Source: Candidatus Sulfotelmatobacter sp. | GTDB taxonomy: Bacteria > Vulcanimicrobiota > Vulcanimicrobiia > Vulcanimicrobiales > Vulcanimicrobiaceae | Direction of reading: 5' to 3' | Length of the DNA: 64,000 nucleotides | Assembly: GCA_035504415.1 (NCBI GenBank) | Contig: DATJRY010000011.1 | Span: 1-64,000, forward strand | Shown: positions 8,160 to 15,142 of the stretch, one piece after another | Numbering within the stretch: position 1 is the first letter of the stretch | Layout of the letters: every line of letters starts with the position of its first letter | Translations under genes and position numbers: made by a program | The notes under the pieces: model-generated | The model's input: only the letters and a program-made list of their open reading frames with translations | Database searches by the model: none | Told to the model about the DNA's origin: nothing

Positions 8160-9443
8160 CTACAGGATCCCGCGGTTCTTGAAGTACGCCCGAGTCTTCG
8201 GGATCATGTGGTCGAGCGCGGCCTGCGTGCGCTCGCGGTACGTCGGCCACGCGTCGGCGCACGCGCGCAGGAGAGCTTCCAGTTCCACCCTCGCCGGGAA
8301 GTCGTCGGAGAGCCGCAGCACGTGAGGACCGAATCCGGGCCCGCGCGGACGGCTTCCGGTGATCAGCCTCTCTTCTTCCAGCCGGCGCAGCGCCGTCTTC
8401 ACCACGACGCGATCGTAGCCGGCGGCGACCTCGACGCACAGCGCTTCGTACGTCCAGCCGCGCGCGGCGATCGTCATCAGCAGCGCCATCGGGACCTCGT
8501 TGCCGAAGATCACGTGATGGTCGCCGCTCCACGGCCGGCGCGTCGGCGGCTCGGGAGGCGCGCCGGGCGCGAACGGCCGGAGCGGGTAGGTCTGCTCCAG
8601 CTTGAGCAACAACCTGCGCAGCGGCTCGTGCACCGGGTAGTCCGGATCGAGCGTCGCGTAGGTCGCCTCGCCGACGCGCCACGTGCGGACCTGCGAGCCC
8701 CGCCCGAACGGCGCGTTGCTCGCGTTCTCGTCGACGATGTGGTCGCTGCCCGTGATGCGCGCGAGGTCGTCGTACGAGAGGATGCCGTGCTTGGAGAGCG
8801 CCATGAACACGCGCAGCCGGATGTCCGTGCCGAACAGCCGCGGCGCGCCGTCGCCGGCGCGCATGAAGGCGGCGGGCGCCGGTGCCGCTCCCGTCGACGG
8901 CGGCGCGCTCTCCAGGACGTCGGCGACGCGCCGGACGAGCGCGACGTACGCGTCCGGAACGCCCGGAGCGAAGCGGTAGCGCCCGAGCGCGTCTTCCGCG
9001 AGCACGCCGACCTCGACCAGCCTGCGGATCGCCTTGCCCGCGCTGTCGCGCCCCATCAAGACGGCCTGGAACAGGTCTGCGCGCGAGACGGGACCGCCCG
9101 CTCTCGCGATCATGCTTACGAAACGTGAAGTCGAATTCCGAGCGCTGGCCGAGCGGCCGCATCCGGTCGATCTGCGGCGGCGGACCGTCCGCGGGCTCGG
9201 GCTCGACACCCGGCGTTCCCGTCAGCGCGGCCAGGGTCCGCGTAGCTCCCGATACGCCGGATGGTGCCGGTTGAGCGTGACGTGAAGGGGCGATCGCGGG
9301 TGGCGGGCGACCAGTCCGTAGCTGAAGATGCGATCCCGCACGCTCGGTACGTCGAGCACCGAGAACCCGCGCAGGTGCATCTCTTCGAGCCTGCGTTGGA
9401 GCGTGCCGAAGAGTTGCGGCTTGGCACGCATGGACGTGGACAT
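8160..9443 (-). CDS. multi-winged-helix DNA-binding-like protein with two compensating frameshifts
   Basis: The main open part (8160 to about 9113) reads three winged-helix-like blocks: around SRADLFQAVLMGRDSAGKAI, then LRVFMALSKHGILSYDDLAR, then YDRVVVKTALRRLEEERLIT. The upstream part (about 9240-9443) reads sensible protein in the same frame, ending HHPAYRELR. Between them the sensible text (TLAALTGTPGVEPEPADG ... EFDFTF) lies in another frame. One base missing near 9240 and one extra near 9117 would restore a protein of about 430 residues. Real decay or consensus errors are both possible. Detached copies of its 3' end occur three times elsewhere. A DNA-binding role is inferred from the fold pattern only. 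Confidence 0.55.
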
Positions 9444-9558
9444 GGGTGACGGCGCCCAGCGTTCCTTTGCTCGGGTATCGTTCGGGCCGCGAGCCGCGCT
9501 TTCGGATTGCCAACGGATCCGGACCTTCATTGGGCAACGGAGACGTGATGCTCAGGGA

Positions 9559-10335
9559 CTACGCGGGGGCTTCGATATCGAAGTCCAACTCCTTCGGCTC
9601 ATCCGACCGGCCGGGAAGGCGTTCGAAGTGCTCAACCTCCCAGGACACCTCGTCGGAACAGCGTTCCGGACGAGGCTCGATCTCTCGGCCGAGCCACGGG
9701 ATGCGAAAGACCGGGTACGCGAGGGTCTCGCCCAGCGAGCGGTACTCAGTGATGTACTTGTTGCCGCGGATGTCGTACGCGCGGATCCGAATCATCTGGC
9801 ACCAACTCGCGCTCGAAGGCAGTACGAAAAACTCAGGTACCTGAACCCCTTCGGATGGATCGATTTTCTGAACGAATACGCTGTGGAACTGACTGGCTGA
9901 GTCTCTCCCGGTGACCTGGACATACGACGCCAATGCTCCGGAGTTTGACAACTGCATGATGAAGCGGTCTCCGTTCGCGTTCAGTTTCATGCTCGCGGTG
10001 ATGCGAGGCGCGAGAGACCTGTCGCGGTCGACGTCGGCTTTTTGAAGATAGCGCAACTGACCCTGACCAAGCCGGAGCGTCTCTTCGGTCTGCTTCGTCG
10101 CAGCGCGCGTCTCGGAAAGCTGGTCACTGGCGAGCTTCAGTTCGTCCTTCGCCGCCTGGAGAGTGTCCTCGGCCAACTTCGTCTGACTACGCGCCTGGTT
10201 GAACGCGTCCAGAGCGACGCGCATGGCGATGACGCCGACGATCGCGGCGACGATCGCGGCGATGGCCGCGACCACGGACCACGGATCGGTCGGCAGCGAG
10301 TCCACGACGACGTGAGGTGAAGGTGATTGCAGCAT
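9559..10335 (-). CDS. membrane protein with coiled coil, unknown function
   Basis: 258 residues. A single membrane helix at about residues 20-40 (SVVAAIAAIVAAIVGVIAM) is followed by a long coiled coil rich in Gln, Lys and Glu (about 45-105) and then a compact C-terminal domain. ATG 10335 is taken as the start, with GAGGG about ten bases upstream; a longer frame is open to 10389. It follows the AIPR-like gene on the same strand 74 bp away and may belong to the same unit. No family is recognised. Confidence 0.65.
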   Translation of the reverse strand: MLQSPSPHVVVDSLPTDPWSVVAAIAAIVAAIVGVIAMRVALDAFNQARSQTKLAEDTLQAAKDELKLASDQLSETRAATKQTEETLRLGQGQLRYLQKADVDRDRSLAPRITASMKLNANGDRFIMQLSNSGALASYVQVTGRDSASQFHSVFVQKIDPSEGVQVPEFFVLPSSASWCQMIRIRAYDIRGNKYITEYRSLGETLAYPVFRIPWLGREIEPRPERCSDEVSWEVEHFERLPGRSDEPKELDFDIEAPA

Positions 10336-10408
10336 GGCTTCGGCCCTCATCGAGGGACGGGAGCCCGGCGTAGACCGGGCTCCCGTCATCGGACGCTAAC
10401 GAACGGTC

Positions 10409-11899
10409 TTAGGCGTTCGCAGTCGTCTTCGTTGCTGCGAGGCTGGCTCGCAACGCTTCGAGTTCAGCCGCTTGGAGCGCGTTGATGCGGTCCTTGCGTG
10501 CTCCCGCGACCATCTCGTCGACCATGGGCCAGTAAGTCCGCGACTTGCCGAGCGCGTTGAGGACGTAGCCGAGGCCGTGCAACTGCGTTTGCGCGGTCTC
10601 GACGAGCTTGGCCGAGATGGAGTGCCAGACCTCAAGAATCTGGGCGAACGGTACTTCCCATTCGTAGTGCGTTTCGAGCTTCTCGGTGCCCGGGATCACC
10701 TTGCCGTCCAGCGTCGGCGGTCCGTCGCGCTCGATGACGAACTGGCGGAAGGCGCCGAACATCGCCCACGCCGCCTGGGGCAGTAGGATCTGGTCGACGA
10801 CCTTGCCGGTGAACGGCAGGACATGCGGTTCACGCTTACGCGTCTTGCCCTTGCGGTCGACGATGGTCGTGCCTTCGACGATCTTCAACGCTCCGTACTT
10901 GCCGGAGTAGTGGGCCCCCGCCGTCGCGCGGATGGTCTCTGACAGGGTGAAGGCGTCTTGCAACAGCCCGGCGGCTTTGAGATAGGCGGTGGCGTCGTCG
11001 CCGTACTCCAGGATGTACTGCTTGCGGTAGGCGTAGGAGTTGATCGGGGGCCGCGGGTCGGGCATGACGCAGCGGAGCACCGCAAGCACGTAGGCCGAAT
11101 CGAGGTCGCCTCGTTGCGGGCCGCTTTCTTCGTCAATGTAGGCGATGCCCGGGCCCCAGTCGATCTTCCCGTCGAGGCGCGTCCCCTTGAGGACGTACTT
11201 CAGCGGAGCGAACTTGCCCTCAAGGTTGACGATCGCCGCCTCCGGGACTTGGACCGAACTGTTGAGCGCGCGCGACACCTCGCTGACCGCCTCGGGGGGA
11301 AGCCCCACGTAGACCTGCATCAGCACGTAATTTTCCGGCATCCCGCTCGAATCGGTCTTGCCGAGGAACTTGCGCTGGATCTCCAAGATCGCGTCCTGCG
11401 TGTGACCGCCGTTCACGAGCCCGTCTCCCGGGAACTCCGGCAGAGACGGGGGCCGGAAGAACAGGCGCACCACGCCGTCCTTCACGCCGTCGTCGGTTAC
11501 GTTCAGTTGCGCGTCGCGCAGCTTCAGGTAATCGTCCGTCTTGTAGAACTCGGTGCGCTGCGCGAAGATGTACTCGCCGCTGTTCTTGTACATGAAGATT
11601 CCGGGCGTAACGTCTTCCTCGACCGACTCCGTCGTGGGGGACCGGCCGTCGAGGAGCGAGACGCGGACGTCGCGGTAGACCGCCGCGTTCTTCTTCGCTT
11701 GCGGGTCGCGGGCGTTCGGCCAGTTCACGACCTCGCGCCACTCGCGGACGTCGACGGCCGCGAACAGGATGTAGCGTCCTTCGGCCTCGGTCGGATGGGT
11801 CTTCGTGTACGGGTCGGGCATCTTGCGATACCGGGCCACCGGAACGTCAAGAAAGCGCTGCGTATAAGACGGCGCTTCGAACTCATCGTAGTTGTTCAT
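10409..11899 (-). CDS. AIPR-like abortive phage infection protein
   Basis: 496 residues with the layout of the AIPR family: a MYKNSGEYIFAQRTEF block (the family's 'F..RN.GI.i.a' region), then GDGLVNGGHTQDAILEIQ, which matches the diagnostic VNGGxT motif, then SEVSRALNSSVQVPE, the position of the usual 'ia.a.Ns.n.v' segment. AIPR proteins occur in phage-defence contexts and some restriction-linked islands; the biochemical activity is not established. It is shorter than many members. The gene lies in a minus-strand run of unknown genes and has its own promoter candidate at 11987-12015. Confidence 0.6.
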   Translation of the reverse strand: MNNYDEFEAPSYTQRFLDVPVARYRKMPDPYTKTHPTEAEGRYILFAAVDVREWREVVNWPNARDPQAKKNAAVYRDVRVSLLDGRSPTTESVEEDVTPGIFMYKNSGEYIFAQRTEFYKTDDYLKLRDAQLNVTDDGVKDGVVRLFFRPPSLPEFPGDGLVNGGHTQDAILEIQRKFLGKTDSSGMPENYVLMQVYVGLPPEAVSEVSRALNSSVQVPEAAIVNLEGKFAPLKYVLKGTRLDGKIDWGPGIAYIDEESGPQRGDLDSAYVLAVLRCVMPDPRPPINSYAYRKQYILEYGDDATAYLKAAGLLQDAFTLSETIRATAGAHYSGKYGALKIVEGTTIVDRKGKTRKREPHVLPFTGKVVDQILLPQAAWAMFGAFRQFVIERDGPPTLDGKVIPGTEKLETHYEWEVPFAQILEVWHSISAKLVETAQTQLHGLGYVLNALGKSRTYWPMVDEMVAGARKDRINALQAAELEALRASLAATKTTANA

Positions 11900-11986
11900 C
11901 GTGGTACCTATTCTGCCAGCCTATCCGGGCTCGGCGTTTTTCTGTGGGCGTCGGATCGCGCTCTATCCGGAGCGGCCGACACGCAA

Positions 11987-12015
11987 ATAGTACCCCAGAT
12001 CAGCCTGGCGTTCAA
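11987..12015 (-). promoter_or_regulatory. sigma70-like promoter for the AIPR-like gene
   Basis: On the minus strand TTGAAC (12010-12015) and TACTAT (11987-11992) are separated by exactly 17 bases, about 90 bases upstream of ATG 11899. Both hexamers are imperfect, but they stand in an unusually A/T-containing patch for this DNA. Confidence 0.4.
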
Positions 12016-12035
12016 GACCTCCCGTCAGGTCGATC

Positions 12036-12248
12036 TCACAGGCTGCTCACCCTCGCGGTCGTGCGCGATCGCGAGCACCGCGACGCTGGAGGAACCGGCG
12101 GATCGTCAGCCAGCCGCCTCCGAAGACCGCATTCTGCGGCTTGAGTCCGTCGGATCTCGTCGGCGACCGCCTGACGACGCGCGCGCTCGGCCGGCGACAG
12201 CTTCGCGATCTCGCTCGGGATGAGCATCGTGACGTCGATCTTGCCCAT
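12036..12248 (-). CDS. small protein of unknown function
   Basis: 70 residues starting MGKIDVTMLIPSEIAKLSPA, three bases after the stop of the upstream gene, so probably translated by coupling; no separate ribosome site is seen. The first 40 residues look like a helical small protein, while the last 20 are arginine/serine-rich and could be read-through of a shortened gene. No relative is recognised. Confidence 0.4.
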   Translation of the reverse strand: MGKIDVTMLIPSEIAKLSPAERARRQAVADEIRRTQAAECGLRRRLADDPPVPPASRCSRSRTTARVSSL

Positions 12249-12251
12249 GTG

Positions 12252-12987
12252 CTACGGCAACGTGCCGAACTCGGCGTCGAACCACTCGGAGTTCGCCGGC
12301 GCGCCGGCCTGCGTGTCCGCCACCAGGCCCAGCCCGATCCACGTCGAGGAGGCGTTCCCCACCGGCCAGTCCGGACACGTCGCGTAGGTCGGCGGCTGCG
12401 GGCACCCGGCCGCGATCGACTGCCACCCCTGCACGACGCCGCCCCAGTCGGCCGCCAGCGACCCGCCGTCTTCCGCCACCGAGTAGGCACCGCCGACGGA
12501 CTCGGCCGCGGCGGGCTCGCCATGCGCGGTCTCGTACGCGGGGGCGGTGACGCACTGCGGCGGACCCTGGCCCGACGGGCACTGGTCCGGGCCCGCGCCC
12601 GGGTTCGCGTCGACGAACGCCGCCCACTCGCGCTGGGCCTCCGTCTCGATCTCGTCGTTGTCGAGAGCGTCTGCCAACTCTTTGCCTTGCACGAACTGGA
12701 TCTTTTCGTCTTTAGTGACTCTCACTTCGAAGCCGCAGATCGCCCACGTGAGTCGGTTCAGGGCACTGATAACGCCCTCGTCCTGGGTCATCTGAACGTG
12801 CAGCCAGAGACCTTGGGCGATCTGTCCCATCCCGGGCCAGACGCCTTCCGCCCATCCTTCGATGAAGGCGCCCCCCGTCGGGATGTTTCCTGACCACGCT
12901 CTTCTCGTAGAGATTCCGGATGCGGCTGAGCCCGGCTCGGGCTTCGGGGAACTCGGAATTGTAGGGTGCTCCACGTCCAGGATACAT
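12252..12987 (-). CDS. unknown protein, frameshifted at a run of six C
   Basis: ATG 12987 has a near-perfect ribosome site (GGAGGACATAATG) and opens MYPGRGAPYNSEFPEARAGL, but this frame turns to nonsense after about 38 codons. The sensible continuation (GGAFIEGWAEGVWPGMGQIA ... ending WFDAEFGTLP) lies in the other frame and can be joined if the C run at 12871-12876 had one base fewer. The joined protein would be about 244 residues with several cysteines and no recognised domain. The alternative start at 12974 in the downstream frame lacks a ribosome site and reads as low-complexity Ser/Pro. Homopolymer error or slippage are both possible. Confidence 0.5.
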
Positions 12988-13078
12988 TATGTCCTCCGCT
13001 ATGGCGGATGCGATTGGTGACGCTTCGGGCTAAAGCGGTGGCACTTCACCAGGTGGACTCCATCGGCCGGGGACCTCG

Positions 13079-13125
13079 TCGGCTGACGCGGTCGCCGACG
13101 CCGAAGGCGGCGGCCGGGTCAGCCG
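13079..13125. terminator. hairpin between two minus-strand unknown genes
   Basis: CGGCTGAC and GTCAGCCG bracket an inner GC-rich inverted repeat (GCCG...CGGC), making a long imperfect stem-loop just past the stop of the gene at 13146. No T-run follows. Confidence 0.35.
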
Positions 13126-13145
13126 CAAGGGAAAATCACTGCGAT

Positions 13146-13412
13146 CTACGTTGCCGGAAAGCGACCTGTACCATCCAGGCCGTAGCGAACATCGACCCAG
13201 GTCAACTCGACCTGGACGTCGTCGCCTCCGACGTGTCGAGAGGGGTCGAAGGTGAAAAGCCGGCCGACAATTTCTACCTCCGATCCGTAGAGGTATAGCC
13301 GGTCTCCGATCAGCGGGATTGGTAAGCTGGCTGGCCAGTCAACCTCGTTGCTGCGGAGATGCTCCTCACCGTGGATGCCTTGGTCTGGATGCGCCGAGAA
13401 AGCCAGCTTCAT
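13146..13412 (-). CDS. small protein of unknown function
   Basis: 88 residues from ATG 13412; a TTG three codons upstream is also possible. The text PLIGDRLYLYGSEVEIVGRL suggests a small beta-barrel-like domain. No ribosome site is clear and no family is recognised. It lies at the upstream end of the minus-strand accessory run. Confidence 0.45.
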   Translation of the reverse strand: MKLAFSAHPDQGIHGEEHLRSNEVDWPASLPIPLIGDRLYLYGSEVEIVGRLFTFDPSRHVGGDDVQVELTWVDVRYGLDGTGRFPAT

Positions 13413-13488
13413 TGTCGGCAAGTTCGTCGACGGCCACGGAGGGTTCTCCTGATACGGGAATCACACCGGTTCCATCGTACCTTCGGGC

Positions 13489-13650
13489 ATGGGGAACGGT
13501 GAAGAACCTGACTACGCGAACGACCTCGACGCGTTCGAGGATCTGATCAAGTCGAGTACCGCCGAGAACCTCGGTCGTTTGAAGGCGGATGCGCTGTGGC
13601 TCGTCTCTGAGGTTCGGCGGTTGCGGGCATCTCAGAAACCTGCCGAGTAG
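13489..13650 (+). CDS. possible 53-residue helical peptide
   Basis: ATG 13489 opens MGNGEEPDYANDLDAFEDLI and continues with a regular amphipathic pattern (LGRLKADALWLVSEVRRLRA) to TAG 13648. The acidic front and helical back look like real protein rather than a shadow frame, but there is no strong ribosome site and no recognised relative. It is divergent from the gene at 13146-13412. Confidence 0.4.
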   Translation: MGNGEEPDYANDLDAFEDLIKSSTAENLGRLKADALWLVSEVRRLRASQKPAE

Positions 13651-13666
13651 CCCTCCGTCACGAAGG

Positions 13667-13744
13667 TCAGATCATCCCGCGCCGCTCGAAGTACGCCCGG
13701 GTCTTCGGGATCATGTGGTCGAGCGCGGCCGGCGTGCGCTTGCG
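13667..13744 (-). pseudogene. 3' fragment of the winged-helix gene family
   Basis: Read on the minus strand: RKRTPAALDHMIPKTRAYFE then RRGMI and TGA. This is the same protein ending as at 1636-1743 and 8160. It stops abruptly at 13744, where an unrelated plus-strand fragment begins at the next base. Confidence 0.75.
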
Positions 13745-13912
13745 CTGTTTCTGAACGAGGCTTTGATCGAGAAGAGCAAGACCAAAGGGCTCTTCCGTGA
13801 AGTCCTCGGCGCAATCGGCATAAATGACCGCAGCTACGTGTGGTGTTACGCCTTCGTGCTCGGCAAGGCACGTGCAGTAGCCGACTGGCTTCGACCGAGA
13901 TGGCGCGACTAG
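13745..13912 (+). pseudogene. 3' fragment of an unidentified second gene family
   Basis: A 55-codon stretch with protein-like composition: LFLNEALIEKSKTKGLFREV, then GINDRSYVWCYAFVLGKARA, ending VADWLRPRWRD and TAG. There is no start of its own; upstream the frame runs into the antisense of the neighbouring fragment. The final ADWLRxRWR recurs in copy A near 1800-1836. The parent family is not recognised. Confidence 0.6.
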
Positions 13913-13916
13913 CGGC

Positions 13917-14040
13917 GTTCATGGTGAAACTCTCGGAGGCATCCGGTGGCCGGTTTTTGTAAGGGATGTCGCCCACAAAAAAAAGCCCGCCGTAGCGGGC
14001 TTTTTCGTTCAGCCGAGTCCTCGCGGACATTTCCTCATGA
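13917..14040. repeat. terminator-bearing repeat, copy C
   Basis: TTCATGGTGAAACTCTCGGA, a variable spacer, the terminator stem, then TTCAGCCGAGTCCTCGCGGA and CATTTC.TCATGAA. The same blocks in the same order occur at 4891-5015. It lies immediately downstream of ssb and ends that operon. Confidence 0.75.
13977..14005. terminator. terminator of the rpsF-ssb operon
   Basis: AAAAAAGCCCGC and GCGGGCTTTTT form a stem with A and T runs, 51 bases beyond the ssb stop. It can stop transcription from either side. Confidence 0.85.
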
Positions 14041-14055
14041 ATGCTGCGGTCAACA

Positions 14056-14496
14056 CTAGAACGGAATCTCTTCCTCTTCCAGCGGTTCCTCATAGCTCGA
14101 TCCACCGCCGACGTTGGATGCGCCGGCGTCGGCGGCCGGGCGTGCGGGACGCTCGTACGAGCCGCCGCCTTCGCGGTTGGGGCGATCGAGCATCTGCATC
14201 GTGTTGACGACGACCTCGGCGGCTTTGCGCTTCTCGCCTTCCTTCGTCTCGTACGAACGAATCGAGAGACGGCCGTCGACCAGACACGACATCCCCTTCT
14301 TGAGGTACGTGTTGCAGGTCTCCGCGAGCTTGTCCCAAGCCACGCAGTCGATGTAGTCGGTCTCTTCCTGCTGCTTGGCGCGCCGGTTCACCGCCAGGGT
14401 GAACTTCGTGACGGCCGCACCCGAGCCGACGTAGCGGATCTCGGGATCGCGGGTGAGGTTGCCGACCAGGGTGATGCGATTGAAGCTGCCAGCCAT
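14056..14496 (-). CDS. ssb: single-stranded DNA-binding protein
   Basis: 146 residues. The OB fold opens MAGSFNRITLVGNLTRDPEI and continues with the usual TKFTLAVNR and DYIDCVAWDKLAE blocks; a glycine-rich linker follows, and the protein ends LEEEEIPF, the acidic tail that recruits partner repair and replication proteins. AAGGAT lies nine bases before the ATG. It follows rpsF as in many bacteria, but rpsR and rplI, which often come next, are absent: a terminator and decayed repeats follow instead. Confidence 0.98.
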   Translation of the reverse strand: MAGSFNRITLVGNLTRDPEIRYVGSGAAVTKFTLAVNRRAKQQEETDYIDCVAWDKLAETCNTYLKKGMSCLVDGRLSIRSYETKEGEKRKAAEVVVNTMQMLDRPNREGGGSYERPARPAADAGASNVGGGSSYEEPLEEEEIPF

Positions 14497-14623
14497 CGTT
14501 GTCTATCCTTCTGCTGCTCTCTGCTCTGCTCGCTTTGCGCAGCTGGCGTGATATGGCGGGGCGAACGCCCCGCACAGCGTTACGATTGCACCGCGTCGTG
14601 CCAGCATCGTGGCACGGTGGAGA

Positions 14624-14929
14624 TCAGGTATCCTTGCGGATGAGGATCTGGCGCAGCACGTCTTCGTTCAGGCGGAGCAGGCGGTCCAGCTCCTTGGCCT
14701 GAGCGGCGTCGGCCTTGAAGTGCATGGTGACGTAGTAGCCTTCGCGCACGTCGTCGATCTCGTACGCCAGACGACGCTTGCCATGCTGCTCGAGCTCACC
14801 GACGACCTCGCCGCCGCGGGTCTTCACGCCCTCGGCGATCGCGTTGGAGCGCTCGGCGACCTCGGTCTCCTCGAGGCTCGGGCGCAGGATATAGGTGATC
14901 TCGTAGTCGTTGGTGGTCGCGGTAGCCAT
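14624..14929 (-). CDS. rpsF: 30S ribosomal protein S6
   Basis: 101 residues: NDYEITYILRPSLEETEVAE at the front, and GKRRLAYEIDDVREGYYVTM in the centre, the signature of bS6. It binds 16S rRNA together with S18 in the small subunit platform. GAGAGGG precedes ATG 14929 by six bases. A much longer frame is open upstream but reads as nonsense. It is first in an operon with ssb and has a structured leader and a promoter candidate upstream. Confidence 0.97.
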   Translation of the reverse strand: MATATTNDYEITYILRPSLEETEVAERSNAIAEGVKTRGGEVVGELEQHGKRRLAYEIDDVREGYYVTMHFKADAAQAKELDRLLRLNEDVLRQILIRKDT

Positions 14930-14961
14930 GATGCCCTCTCTGGACGCCGGCGGGGCCGGCG

Positions 14962-14980
14962 GCCCGGCACGCGGCCGGGC
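14962..14980 (-). promoter_or_regulatory. hairpin in the rpsF leader
   Basis: GCCCGGC and GCCGGGC form a perfect seven-base stem with a five-base loop about 35 bases upstream of the rpsF start, with a second GC-rich inverted repeat just downstream. S6 operons in many bacteria carry an S6:S18-binding leader that represses translation. The position fits, but the conserved motif cannot be confirmed by eye. Confidence 0.35.
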
Positions 14981-15024
14981 AGTGGGGAGATACCCGGCGC
15001 CGGAGGCACCGGGAGAACCCCCGG

Positions 15025-15054
15025 ATTCTATCACGCGCTCCCGTCCGGCGACAA
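15025..15054 (-). promoter_or_regulatory. sigma70-like promoter of rpsF-ssb
   Basis: On the minus strand TTGTCG (15049-15054), 18 bases and TAGAAT (15025-15030). The -10 box matches five of six consensus bases. It leaves a leader of about 90 bases before rpsF. Confidence 0.55.
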
Positions 15055-15142
15055 GGCTTGGCGGATCGGGCCCGCCCCTCGTCGGCGGGCGGCTTGGCCA
15101 TCTGGAGAGCGGAGGCCGCCTGGCGGGTAGGAAGGCAATCGA

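Larger units (their letters stand above)
13651..14055. other. gene-free stretch with repeat copy C
   Basis: 405 bases between the small plus-strand frame and the 3' end of ssb. They hold two gene-end fragments facing each other and a copy of the terminator-bearing repeat. No intact gene is seen. Confidence 0.7.
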
